Of a DNA stretch of 23,139 nucleotides, positions 15,871-23,097 are shown in pieces. The translations under genes and the position numbers were made by a program. The DNA is from an uncultured Megasphaera sp. Lineage in GTDB: Bacteria; Bacillota; Negativicutes; Veillonellales; Megasphaeraceae. The notes beneath the pieces were generated by a model. The model saw nothing but the letters and a program-made list of their open reading frames with translations. It ran no database searches and had not been told where the DNA came from. Numbering within the stretch: the first letter of the stretch is position 1; each line of letters starts with the position of its first letter. The DNA is taken from the NCBI RefSeq assembly GCF_958350005.1, contig NZ_CATWFF010000011.1:1-23139 (forward strand). Direction: 5' to 3'.

Positions 15871-16817
15871 ACTCGGCCTCTTTCCTGCCAGGCAGCCCAG
15901 AAGGCCGCTCCGCTGCTGTTATCTGCGCTGTACCCCTGCGGCGCCAGATGAAGAATAATGTCATGGCTGAGACAATACTCTTTCAGCTGCCGCTGCAGAT
16001 AGGAGTTGGACATGACGCCGCCGGCAGCGACGAGACAGGCCATCTCGTTCTGTGATTCCAGCATACGGCGCAGGCCATCCCATACAGCAGCCAGTGTCCA
16101 GGCGCACATATCGCCATCCCGGTAATTCCCGGCAGCAATACGGCGCTGCGCCTGTGATTCGGGACCGGAAAAGCTGACTTCTCCGTCCCGGCAGAATACA
16201 TGCGCCTTTTGTGCCGATAATCTGCCTGAAGTCCGGGCCAGCTCATCTACATGGACCCCTGCCGGAAAGGGCAGGCCCAGGGCTACGCCAACGCGGTCAA
16301 TAAACTGACCGGCACTGATATCGCTCGTTCCGCCGACACGGGTAATAGCCAATCCCTGTGCATCGGGGACAATCCGCATCAGATCCGTCGTGCCGCCTGA
16401 TACATGAAGGCCATAAAAAGGAGTGCTGTCAATGGCACCAAGATCCCGCAGCACAGCCAGTACATGATTTTCCTGGTGACTAATACAATGCAGCGGAACC
16501 TGCAGAACCGATGCCAGCGACCGGGCATAGCCCAGGCCGGCCAAAAAGGCCGGCATATAAGAGTCTTCACGACGGCGCGGTGCATCCGTAACGCCGACAG
16601 CCTGAATGACATAGTCCGGACAGGATTGCCGGAGCCGTTCAAACAGAACGGGCAGATTTCGCATATGCTGGTATACCATATTCGACTGCGACAGACCGCG
16701 GCTTCCTGAAGGAACAGACAAAATAATCCGTTCATCTGCAAGAATATGAAAGGCTGCATCGACCAGACAAAGAGACGTAGTATAACAGCTTGTATCCAGG
16801 CCCAGGTATGCGTCCAT
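15867..16817 (-). CDS. TsaD/Kae1-like paralogue (peptidase M22-type, O-sialoglycoprotein endopeptidase family)
   Basis: A 316-residue ASKHA-fold protein related to TsaD, the t6A enzyme, but not the orthologue. LGLDTSCYTTS at the N-terminus replaces the TsaD LGIETSCDETS. The metal-binding HxxxH is kept as H114 and H118 in SHQENH, with HVSGGTTDL at 138-146, a divergent GQFIDRVGVALGLPFPAG (TsaD: GEAFDKVAKLLGLxYPGG), AAGGVMSNSYL, and a terminal ADNSSGAA with D299 in place of the metal aspartate. All three metal ligands thus remain while the substrate-side GEAFDK has changed. It lies between nusB (1-base overlap) and xseA (ATGA overlap). Firmicutes often have such a second copy here; its activity is not established to my knowledge. 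Confidence 0.85.
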   Translation of the reverse strand: MDAYLGLDTSCYTTSLCLVDAAFHILADERIILSVPSGSRGLSQSNMVYQHMRNLPVLFERLRQSCPDYVIQAVGVTDAPRRREDSYMPAFLAGLGYARSLASVLQVPLHCISHQENHVLAVLRDLGAIDSTPFYGLHVSGGTTDLMRIVPDAQGLAITRVGGTSDISAGQFIDRVGVALGLPFPAGVHVDELARTSGRLSAQKAHVFCRDGEVSFSGPESQAQRRIAAGNYRDGDMCAWTLAAVWDGLRRMLESQNEMACLVAAGGVMSNSYLQRQLKEYCLSHDIILHLAPQGYSADNSSGAAFWAAWQERGRV

Positions 16818-17239
16818 TATGTCCGGTCCCGCACGTATGCGCCAAGAATGCCGTTAATAAATTTTGCCGACTGGTTCCCGCTGTATTCCTTGGCCAGCAC
16901 AATAGCTTCATTCAGTACAATAGACGGAGCCAGCGATTCCTGCGGATACAGCAGTTCACACAATGCCAGGCGCAAAATATTTCTGTCCGTATAATTCATC
17001 CGTCCTACATCCCAATGTTTGGCATAGGCACGAATACATGCATCCAGTTCATCCTTATGGGCCGAAACTGTTTGAATCAAATAGGTGCAGTATGGATCAT
17101 CGCCTGATTCCTGGGATTCTTCTCCACTATCGGCAGGTACAAAAATTTCCGTTTCCCTGTATTGTATGTCGTTTTCGCCGTGAAACTCCCGGGAAAACAA
17201 TCGTTCCAGCGCCTGTTGGCGCGATTGGTGTCTGCTCAC
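16817..17239 (-). CDS. nusB: Transcription antitermination factor NusB
   Basis: Binds boxA RNA with NusE (S10) during rRNA transcription. 140 residues. Canonical start SRHQSRQQALERLFS and C-terminal ESLAPSIVLNEAIVLAKEY...SAKFINGILGAYVRD. The start is a GTG at 17239 with GGAGG five bases upstream; upstream in-frame codons run into the preceding Asp23 gene and show no NusB similarity. Residues 25-50 carry an acidic insertion (many Glu/Asp). It follows the two Asp23 genes, a common Firmicute arrangement. Confidence 0.95.
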   Translation of the reverse strand: MSRHQSRQQALERLFSREFHGENDIQYRETEIFVPADSGEESQESGDDPYCTYLIQTVSAHKDELDACIRAYAKHWDVGRMNYTDRNILRLALCELLYPQESLAPSIVLNEAIVLAKEYSGNQSAKFINGILGAYVRDRT

Positions 17240-17258
17240 ATTATCCTCCGTAACGTTT

Positions 17259-17561
17259 TTATCGGTGTGTAAAAAGAATATCTTCAATAGTGACATGCAC
17301 TGTCAGCTGCTCGGCGCCGGTCATCTGCCGGAGAGCATCTGCTACGTTCTGCTGCACCTGCAGTGCCAGCAGCCGCAGCGGAATATCATCATGGACCTGA
17401 ATATGAATATCAGCCTGAATCCTGTCCTGGTCATACCGTACATGAATGCCCCGTCCCTGCTTACGGACTACACCGGCTGTATGCAGGGCGGCCATTGCCG
17501 CTATTTCAGTCAAAGCCCCTTCGCTGACAGCATAGGTAAACGTGTCTTCATGTTCTTTCAT
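17259..17561 (-). CDS. Asp23/Gls24 family envelope stress protein (second copy)
   Basis: 100 residues, DUF322/Asp23 fold: a beta-alpha protein beginning YAVSEGALTEIAAMAALHTAGV and ending with a VHVTIEDILF strand. Family members are cell-envelope-associated or alkaline-shock proteins; the Clostridial gene pair next to nusB has no settled function. It starts 8 bases after the first copy and ends 19 bases before nusB. Confidence 0.88.
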   Translation of the reverse strand: MKEHEDTFTYAVSEGALTEIAAMAALHTAGVVRKQGRGIHVRYDQDRIQADIHIQVHDDIPLRLLALQVQQNVADALRQMTGAEQLTVHVTIEDILFTHR

Positions 17562-17569
17562 CTATACCC

Positions 17570-17938
17570 TCACGTTTGCTGTGCATCTGCTGAAAAATCG
17601 ATATCCTGTATAATGACATGAACTGCCGATACAGGATATCCCGTATACCGCTCTACCGCCTCTTTAACGCCAGTCTGAACAGCCAGGGCAATATCCGGAA
17701 TACGGCGGCCATACTGCACAATAAGACGTACTGTCAGCTCCAGGTGCCTGCCGTCCAGAGAGACATCGATTCCCTGCGGCGCTTCTGCCTTTATCAGTTT
17801 TTGAACAGCCGTCTCCTTCAGCGTCGCTCCCAGAGAGCATACACCGGGGACGGCAGCGGCGGCCTGTGAAGCAATTGCTGCCAGCACGTGCTGTGAAATA
17901 TGAATGCCGCCAAGGCTGTTCGTTTCAGTTAGTTCCAT
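17570..17938 (-). CDS. Asp23/Gls24 family protein (first copy)
   Basis: 122 residues. Same fold: GGIHISQHVLAAIASQAAAAVPGV at the start, a central ELTVRLIVQYGRRIPDIALAVQTGVKEAVERYTGYPV, and a closing AVHVIIQDIDF. This is a better match to the Asp23 consensus than the second copy. GAAGGG lies just before the ATG. It is separated from efp by a T-tailed hairpin only 28 bases upstream, which leaves almost no room for its own promoter. Confidence 0.92.
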   Translation of the reverse strand: MELTETNSLGGIHISQHVLAAIASQAAAAVPGVCSLGATLKETAVQKLIKAEAPQGIDVSLDGRHLELTVRLIVQYGRRIPDIALAVQTGVKEAVERYTGYPVSAVHVIIQDIDFSADAQQT

Positions 17939-17965
17939 TGCCCTTCACCACCGGCAAAATTCACA

Positions 17966-17992
17966 AAAAGCGATGAGATCCTCATCGCTTTT
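17966..17992. terminator. Hairpin with T run between efp and the Asp23 genes
   Basis: AAAAGCGATGAG (17966-17977) and CTCATCGCTTTT (17981-17992) form a perfect 12-bp stem on a 3-base loop, with T runs on either strand. It looks like a full intrinsic terminator 16 bases after the efp stop, yet only 27 bases separate it from the next start codon. It may be a partial terminator allowing readthrough. Confidence 0.8.
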
Positions 17993-18008
17993 AAGGTACT
18001 TCCTATGC

Positions 18009-18566
18009 TTATGCTCTGCCGAGATAATCGCCTGTTCTCGTATCGATCTGAAGAACTTCGCCTTCATTGATGAACAGCGGTACTTTGACAACATATCCTG
18101 TTTCCAGTTTGGCCGGTTTGCTGCCGCCTGTAGCCGTATCACCGCGAACGCCCGGGTCCGTTTCAACGACTTTCAGCGATACTGCTGCCGGCAAATCAAT
18201 ACCGATAACCTTGCCTTTGAACTGCATAACCGATACGTCCATTTCTTCTTTGAGGAAATTAACGGCGTTGCCAAGGCTTTCCTTGCTGATTTCAATCTGT
18301 TCGTACGTTTCATTATCCATGAAACAGTACATGCCTTCATTTTCGTATAAGTACTGCATCTGACGGCGGTCTACGCGGGCATCCTGTACTTTTTCGCCGG
18401 CATTCCATGTACGTTCTACAACAGCACCGGTTTCCAGATTCTTAATCTTTGCGCGAACAAAGGCTGCACCTTTGCCGGGCTTTACGTGCTGGAATTCGAC
18501 GACCTGCCATACCTGACCATCAATTTCAATGGTTACACCTGGTCTGAAATCATTACTTGTAATCAT
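18009..18566 (-). CDS. efp: Translation elongation factor P
   Basis: Relieves ribosome stalling at polyproline. 185 residues with the three beta-barrel domains. The tip loop HVKPGKGAAFVR carries K32, the residue modified in other bacteria. The final domain ends TGDYLGRA. AGGAGGAG precedes the ATG. The gene lies 13 bases after the Xaa-Pro peptidase, a common Firmicute pairing. The modification type cannot be read here; no EpmA/B or EarP homologue lies in the window. Confidence 0.97.
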   Translation of the reverse strand: MITSNDFRPGVTIEIDGQVWQVVEFQHVKPGKGAAFVRAKIKNLETGAVVERTWNAGEKVQDARVDRRQMQYLYENEGMYCFMDNETYEQIEISKESLGNAVNFLKEEMDVSVMQFKGKVIGIDLPAAVSLKVVETDPGVRGDTATGGSKPAKLETGYVVKVPLFINEGEVLQIDTRTGDYLGRA

Positions 18567-18579
18567 GAGTCTACTCCTC

Positions 18580-19650
18580 CTATAACAACTCCATCAATTC
18601 TTTTGATGTCTTAGTTAGTATTTCACAGCCATCGGCTGTAACGGCAACGGAATCTTCTATGCGGACACCATATTTGCCTTCTATGTACAGTCCCGGTTCT
18701 ACCGTGACTATCATATTCTCCTGCAGCGTACCGTCAGCACGCGGGGAAAGAACGGGATATTCGTGAATTTCCAGGCCCGTGCCATGTCCCAGGGCATGGG
18801 TAAAGTACTGATCCTTGCCATGCTGGGCAAAATAACTGCGAACTGCCGCATCAATATCCCGGCATGATGCACCGGCCCGTACGGCCTGCACGCCCAGTTT
18901 CTGCCCTTCCAGCACGAGATGATACAGGTCCTTTTGTTCCTGTGATGCCTTGCCGACGACAACCGTTCTGGTTATATCTGAATGATATCCGCCCCATACG
19001 GCGCCAAAATCAAAGGTAATGAAGTCACCGGCTTCAACGACTTTATTGCTGGCCACACCATGAGGCATAGCCGACCGGCAGCCAGAGGCCACGATAGTTG
19101 TAAAGGACTTCCCTTCTGCACCGCCCAGGAGCATATTGCTTTCCAGCTGCGCCGCCAGGCTTTGTTCCGTCACACCTGGCCGGATATGAGGCAGAAGCTC
19201 AGCAAAAGCCGCATCGGCAATACGGCTCGCTTTCCGCGTTGCTTCCAGCTCATACGGCTCCTTCACGGCCCGCAGCTGCGCCAGATTTACACCGTCAAAC
19301 CGACTGGTCCCTGCAGTCTCTGCAATATGTTCATACAGAAAATGGGTCAGATAATTTGCTTCATACAATACTATCTGACTGGCTGTATCACGCAAATACG
19401 TACCAATGCATTCTGAAAGCCGTCCTTCGTGATTTCTCACGTCGCAGCATGCACCGGCTTCCAGTGCCGCCTGTTCTGTATATCGCGAATCCGTCCACAG
19501 CACAGCAGCATCACCGGAAATCAGCAGCGCTCCTTCACCGCCGGTAAACCCGCTGAAATACCGCAGATTTTCCGGCTGTACCATAAGCGCACTGTCGGCG
19601 CCGTGTTCATGCATATACTGTCGCAGGCGGGATATTCTGTTTTTTATCAT
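18580..19650 (-). CDS. Xaa-Pro peptidase (aminopeptidase P family, M24)
   Basis: A metallopeptidase releasing the N-terminal residue ahead of proline. From the start at 19650 (356 residues): an N-terminal creatinase-like domain (about 1-130), then the pita-bread domain with metal ligands D214, D225 (FDFGAVWGGYHSDITRT), H289 (HALGHGTG), E318 (VEPGLY) and E332 (RIEDSV). All five are present. An in-frame GTG at 19665 would begin almost at the predicted transcript start, so MIKNRISRL is preferred. It is preceded by a TATAAT box and followed closely by efp, as in B. subtilis yqhT-efp. Confidence 0.94.
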   Translation of the reverse strand: MIKNRISRLRQYMHEHGADSALMVQPENLRYFSGFTGGEGALLISGDAAVLWTDSRYTEQAALEAGACCDVRNHEGRLSECIGTYLRDTASQIVLYEANYLTHFLYEHIAETAGTSRFDGVNLAQLRAVKEPYELEATRKASRIADAAFAELLPHIRPGVTEQSLAAQLESNMLLGGAEGKSFTTIVASGCRSAMPHGVASNKVVEAGDFITFDFGAVWGGYHSDITRTVVVGKASQEQKDLYHLVLEGQKLGVQAVRAGASCRDIDAAVRSYFAQHGKDQYFTHALGHGTGLEIHEYPVLSPRADGTLQENMIVTVEPGLYIEGKYGVRIEDSVAVTADGCEILTKTSKELMELL

Positions 19651-19672
19651 CCATATCACCCACACTATTCGG

Positions 19673-19701
19673 ATTATACCTTATCTTACCACATTACAAC
19701 T
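19673..19701 (-). promoter_or_regulatory. Probable promoter before the Xaa-Pro peptidase
   Basis: A perfect TATAAT is present on the minus strand at 19673-19678. The -35 is weak: AGTTGT at 19696-19701 with 17-base spacing, or TTGTAA with 15. The predicted transcript would begin about 16 bases before the start codon. It would drive the peptidase, efp and possibly genes further on. Confidence 0.55.
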
Positions 19702-19728
19702 CATTTGAATAGGTTATTTATTCAAATG
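19702..19728. repeat. Inverted repeat overlapping the rsuA stop codon
   Basis: CATTTGAATA (19702-19711) and TATTCAAATG (19719-19728) are perfect 10-bp arms around 7 bases. The TAA stop at 19718-19720 lies in the loop edge. No T run follows on the minus strand, so it is a weak terminator or mRNA 3' hairpin at best; it also borders the downstream promoter. Confidence 0.45.
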
Positions 19729-20428
19729 GCAGTTCCCGTTCTTTCTCTGTCAGGGTGCGGAACGAACCTGGCTGCAGGCAGGAATCCAGCTGCAGGCTGC
19801 CAATAGACCGGCGATGAAGAGCCGTTACCGTCAGACCTACAGCAGCACACATGCGCTTGACCTGATGGTATTTCCCTTCCTGCACCGTAATCTCCACCGT
19901 ATTGGCGCCGGTCTGTACTGCATGAGCCGGCAGGCACTGCAGGCCGTCAGCCAGCATAATGCCGGCCTGAAACTGCTCTTCCATATCTTCCGGTATGATG
20001 CCGTCTACAGTGGCTTCATACACTTTGTCAATATGCTTTTTGGGAGATGTAATGCGGTGGGACCACTTGCCGTCATTCGTCAGCAGCAGCAGCCCCGTCG
20101 TATCTTTATCCAGGCGCCCGACAGGGAACAGTCCGGCGCCCTGATAGGTCCGGGGAAGCAGATCCAGCACGGTCTGGCTGTGCCGGTCTTCTGTTGCAGA
20201 CAGAACGCCTGCCGGTTTATGCAGCATAAGATAGGAATATTGTTCGTACAGGACCTGCTCGCCGTCGACGGAAATCACATCCGCAGCGGGATCTACTTTG
20301 ACAGAGCTGTCGCGGCAGGCCCTGCCATTGACCAGAACATTTCCGTTTTTGCACAGCTCTTTCAGCTGCCGCCGTGTTCCCCAGCCGCAGTGGCCCAGCA
20401 GTTTATCAAGACGCATCATGGCTGCCAT
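19718..20428 (-). CDS. rsuA: 16S rRNA pseudouridine synthase (RsuA family)
   Basis: 236 residues. An N-terminal S4 domain (5-50, MRLDKLLGHCGWGTRRQ) is followed by the pseudouridine synthase domain with catalytic D107 in GRLDKDTTGLLLLTND. HKPAGVLSATED and TVLDLL are typical of RsuA (16S position 516) rather than RluB. The first ATG follows GGCGG by seven bases; a start at the second or third Met would better fit family N-termini. It lies 12 bases after cobC. Confidence 0.93.
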   Translation of the reverse strand: MAAMMRLDKLLGHCGWGTRRQLKELCKNGNVLVNGRACRDSSVKVDPAADVISVDGEQVLYEQYSYLMLHKPAGVLSATEDRHSQTVLDLLPRTYQGAGLFPVGRLDKDTTGLLLLTNDGKWSHRITSPKKHIDKVYEATVDGIIPEDMEEQFQAGIMLADGLQCLPAHAVQTGANTVEITVQEGKYHQVKRMCAAVGLTVTALHRRSIGSLQLDSCLQPGSFRTLTEKERELPFE

Positions 20429-20440
20429 ATCTGCACCGCC

Positions 20441-21094
20441 TTACAGACTCGGCATATTGGCCCACTGGGCCTGATAGCCTTCCATGCCTTCCAGGTGCTG
20501 CGTGCAGTTCATGAGGGTCATGACATTGCGTTCACCGTGGTATTCAATAATATTAAATGCCGTATTGTATTGCTGAAAACACCAGATACGCTGCATTTCC
20601 AGCCCCAAAAGGCCAAAGAGCAGACACCGAATGGCCGCACCGTGGGAGGCAATCAAGACCGTATCGCCATCGGCGTGATGACTCAGTATTTCCCTGGTTT
20701 TCGGCGTAATCCGGGCTGCTACATCCCGAAAGGATTCGCCGCCGTGGGCTTTCATCGTCCCGTTAGAAGCATAAAAAGCCTCAATCTCACCAGGCCACTG
20801 CTGCGTAATTTCCTTATATGTATGACCTTCCCAAACGCCAAAATCTGTTTCTCTCAGTTCATCATAAGACTGTACAGGCAGTCCATGGGGCTGAGCAATA
20901 ATTTCTGCCGTCCGCCGGGCCCGCTGCAGGGTGCTGCTGTAAATACCGTCAAAATGCACGTCTTTCAAAAACCGGCTGAGGCACTGTGCCTGAGCCACGC
21001 CCCGTTCATTCAGCGGTACATCTGTTGATCCCTGGTACCACTGATTCACATTGCCATCTGTTTCGCCGTGGCGCACGAGATACAATTTTATCAT
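20441..21094 (-). CDS. cobC: Histidine phosphatase, probable alpha-ribazole phosphatase
   Basis: 217 residues, phosphoglycerate mutase superfamily: LVRHGET with H9 as the phosphorylated residue, SSTLQRARRTAE, ELRETDFGVWEG with the acid Glu, and ASHGAAIR as the second histidine. Its place beside cobS and cobU supports a role in removing the phosphate from alpha-ribazole phosphate (or cobalamin 5'-phosphate); without that context a general phosphatase would be equally likely. The ATG at 21094 has AGGAGGAG eight bases upstream; the longer in-frame form runs to the cobS stop and is rejected. Confidence 0.85.
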   Translation of the reverse strand: MIKLYLVRHGETDGNVNQWYQGSTDVPLNERGVAQAQCLSRFLKDVHFDGIYSSTLQRARRTAEIIAQPHGLPVQSYDELRETDFGVWEGHTYKEITQQWPGEIEAFYASNGTMKAHGGESFRDVAARITPKTREILSHHADGDTVLIASHGAAIRCLLFGLLGLEMQRIWCFQQYNTAFNIIEYHGERNVMTLMNCTQHLEGMEGYQAQWANMPSL

Positions 21095-21146
21095 ATCACA
21101 AACTCCTCCTGTGTTCTGAATATCGGCAAATACCAATACACTTACC

Positions 21147-21175
21147 ATTATAACGAAAAAACAGTCTTCTGAACA
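21147..21175 (-). promoter_or_regulatory. Possible internal promoter before cobC
   Basis: TATAAT on the minus strand at 21147-21152, overlapping the cobS stop, with a poor -35 TGTTCA (21170-21175) at 17 bases. The 53-base gap before cobC is the widest in the cob group, which fits but does not prove a promoter. Confidence 0.3.
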
Positions 21176-21909
21176 GCAGATACCAGCAATGCCGCTTCAC
21201 CGAGAAGCATAACTTCGCTACATTCCAGGACGGCGCCGTACGTATCACCTGTAACGCCGCCAAGACGGCAGACAATATACCGATTGGCCAGCAAAGCTGT
21301 CAGCATGGCCGAGCCCAGCAGCACCAAATACAGAAATCCTCCGTACACAGCCGGCAGGAGTGCCAGCAGAAACCCTTTTACCAGCACATGAGACGGCTGA
21401 TGCTGCGTAAACGCCATTCCCAGTCCCTGACTGCGGGCATAGGGAAACTGAAAAATACTGATAAGCGTGCCGAACCGCGCAGCTGCCGGAATGCCCAGAA
21501 GCACCATATATACGAGAGGTACGGGAATATTGGCCAGAAAGGATATTTTAAAAAAAGCCAGGAAGAAAAAGGCCAGTACCCCATTAGAACCGACGCGGCT
21601 GTCTTTCAAAATTTCCAGCATGCGCTCCTGACTGCGGCCGGAAAAAATGCCGTCAGCTGTATCCATAAATCCGTCGGCATGGAGCCCGCCAGTCAGAAAG
21701 AACCAGAATCCAACTACCATGGCGGCGCTGTAAAAGGGTGCAAAAATCAGGGATACTGCCATATATACGGCACACAGGAGGGCTCCTATAATCAGGCCTA
21801 CCAGAGGGAAAAACAGGACTGATCGGCCAAAATCTTCGTCAGACCATACAGACTGCCGGACAATATGAATTCGCGACAGAAACTGCAGGGCTATAAAAAA
21901 GGACTTCAT
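21148..21909 (-). CDS. cobS: Cobalamin synthase (adenosylcobinamide-GDP ribazoletransferase)
   Basis: An integral membrane enzyme joining adenosylcobinamide-GDP and alpha-ribazole (phosphate). 253 residues from ATG 21909, with several hydrophobic helices. The signatures GGLHADGFMDTADGIFSGR, LEILKDSRVGSNG and GGVTGDTYGA are all present. The start overlaps the cobU stop as ATGA with GGGGGAAG upstream. It ends at the same base region as a possible cobC promoter. Confidence 0.95.
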   Translation of the reverse strand: MKSFFIALQFLSRIHIVRQSVWSDEDFGRSVLFFPLVGLIIGALLCAVYMAVSLIFAPFYSAAMVVGFWFFLTGGLHADGFMDTADGIFSGRSQERMLEILKDSRVGSNGVLAFFFLAFFKISFLANIPVPLVYMVLLGIPAAARFGTLISIFQFPYARSQGLGMAFTQHQPSHVLVKGFLLALLPAVYGGFLYLVLLGSAMLTALLANRYIVCRLGGVTGDTYGAVLECSEVMLLGEAALLVSAVQKTVFSL

Positions 21910-22484
21910 CGTCTTCCCCCGGCAGGAATGACGGCACGGCGCGACTTGATTTCCACAGGAATGCCGCACGTCGTCAGATATACAGCATCGGCTTCTGCTG
22001 CCGCATACTGATTGATCTGACCGATGAGATCCCGATACAGCCGGCTGATGCGTCCCATAGGAACAATACTGCTCCCCAGTTCATTGGTGACAAAAATGAC
22101 GATGCGCCCTTTTTCACGCCGAATATCCTGGATAATCTTTTCCATTTCTGCCATCGCCCCGTCCAGAATGGCCCCATCCGATTCCTGTTCATGAGCCAGC
22201 AGATAATTGGAAAAATACATGGTCAGACAGTCAATCAGTACGGCATCCGCTTCTGTCAGCACCATGGGAAGCTGACCGGACATGTTGTCCGGCATTTCAT
22301 AGGTCTGCCAGCCTGCCGGGCGGCGCTGCTGATGCGCATCAATGCGGGCAGCCATTTCCGCATCCAGGGCCTGCGCCGTAGCGACATAGGCCTTGATGCC
22401 GGAGCAGGCAGCCAGATATTCTTCAGCAAAGGTGCTTTTGCCGCTTTTCGCCCCGCCTGTAACAACAATAATCGTCGATTCCAT
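21906..22484 (-). CDS. cobU: Adenosylcobinamide kinase / adenosylcobinamide-phosphate guanylyltransferase
   Basis: 192 residues. P-loop GGAKSGKS at 10-17; YVATAQALDAEMAARIDAH with H51, the guanylylated histidine in the Salmonella enzyme (H46); DCLTMYFSNYLL; and VTNELGSSIVPMGRISRLYRD. Catalyses both activation steps before CobS. ATG at 22484 follows AAGGA; a TTG seven codons earlier is rejected. Overlaps cobS by ATGA. The CobT phosphoribosyltransferase is not in the window. Confidence 0.96.
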   Translation of the reverse strand: MESTIIVVTGGAKSGKSTFAEEYLAACSGIKAYVATAQALDAEMAARIDAHQQRRPAGWQTYEMPDNMSGQLPMVLTEADAVLIDCLTMYFSNYLLAHEQESDGAILDGAMAEMEKIIQDIRREKGRIVIFVTNELGSSIVPMGRISRLYRDLIGQINQYAAAEADAVYLTTCGIPVEIKSRRAVIPAGGRR

Positions 22485-22507
22485 ACCTATTCCTTCTTTC
22501 TGCAAAA

Positions 22508-22530
22508 CGGGCGCGCCTCCGGCACGCCCG
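22508..22530 (-). terminator. GC-rich hairpin with T run between moaB and cobU
   Basis: CGGGCG (22508-22513) pairs with CGCCCG (22525-22530), then after one mismatch GCC/GGC around a TCC loop. On the minus strand TTTTGC follows. It lies 16 bases after the moaB stop and only 23 bases before the cobU start, so it is an intrinsic-terminator-like element with no space for a promoter after it. Confidence 0.65.
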
Positions 22531-22545
22531 CTCCTATTGTTTCCA

Positions 22546-23034
22546 TTATTTTTTGATTTCTGTATACAGATGAAATACTTCCGGCAGGATAATTTTTTCC
22601 ATGCCTACTTTGATCAGGCTCGGAAGGCCGGGAAGGCAAAACACCAGGCACTGGTGAATGACGCCGGCCGTCGAACGGTATGCCAGGGCCTGAACACCGC
22701 AGACACGGCGATAGGCAAAGTAGGTCAGCATTTCAGAAAATCCATCAAGCTTCTTTTCCATCAGACTTTCTATCGTTTCCAGTGTTACATCCCGCTTGGC
22801 AAGACCGGTGCCGCCGCTGGTAATCACGACGTCGACGCTGCATACCCATTCATGAATATGCCGGGTAATTTCATCGCGGTCATCTTTGACAATGGCATAA
22901 TCGACTACCTGATGGCCGCTGTTGGCCAAAGCAGACTGAATCATCAGACCGTTTGTATCATCCGAAAAGGTGCGGCTGTTGCTGATTGTTAAAATAGCCG
23001 CACGCAAAGGATGTTCTTCTGTACTTCGTCCCAT
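22546..23034 (-). CDS. moaB: MoaB/Mog-family molybdenum cofactor protein
   Basis: 162 residues, MoaB/MogA fold. SNSRTFSDDTNG near 18-29, the molybdopterin-binding ITSGGTGLAKRD with D82, DGFSEMLTYFAYRRVCG, and a C-terminal VFCLPGLPSLIKVGMEKIILPEVFHL. Mog-type members adenylylate molybdopterin before molybdate insertion; MoaB of several bacteria does the same. It is plausibly needed by the Mo hydroxylase 18 kb away. AGGAGGAG lies 7 bases before the ATG. It is the first gene of the minus-strand block in view. Confidence 0.93.
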   Translation of the reverse strand: MGRSTEEHPLRAAILTISNSRTFSDDTNGLMIQSALANSGHQVVDYAIVKDDRDEITRHIHEWVCSVDVVITSGGTGLAKRDVTLETIESLMEKKLDGFSEMLTYFAYRRVCGVQALAYRSTAGVIHQCLVFCLPGLPSLIKVGMEKIILPEVFHLYTEIKK

Positions 23035-23053
23035 ACTGCAACTCCTCCTGTTA

Positions 23054-23097
23054 TCTTACAATACTTATGTATCAAAATACAATGCCCTGTTGTATTT
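23054..23097 (-). promoter_or_regulatory. Putative promoter and inverted repeat upstream of moaB
   Basis: TTGTAT lies on the minus strand at about 23078-23083 and TAAGAT about 18 bases downstream at 23054-23059, so a promoter may end there. A perfect inverted repeat AAATACAA (23075-23082) - seven bases - TTGTATTT (23090-23097) surrounds the -35. The last bases to 23139 are AT-rich and hold nothing else I can name. Confidence 0.4.

Noticed and set aside
19814..21028. A 404-codon plus-strand open frame spanning rsuA and cobC
   Set aside because: It crosses two well-supported genes and their junction and has no recognisable motif; long reverse-frame openness is a codon-bias effect repeated elsewhere (14680-15756, 10991-11905, 540-1355).
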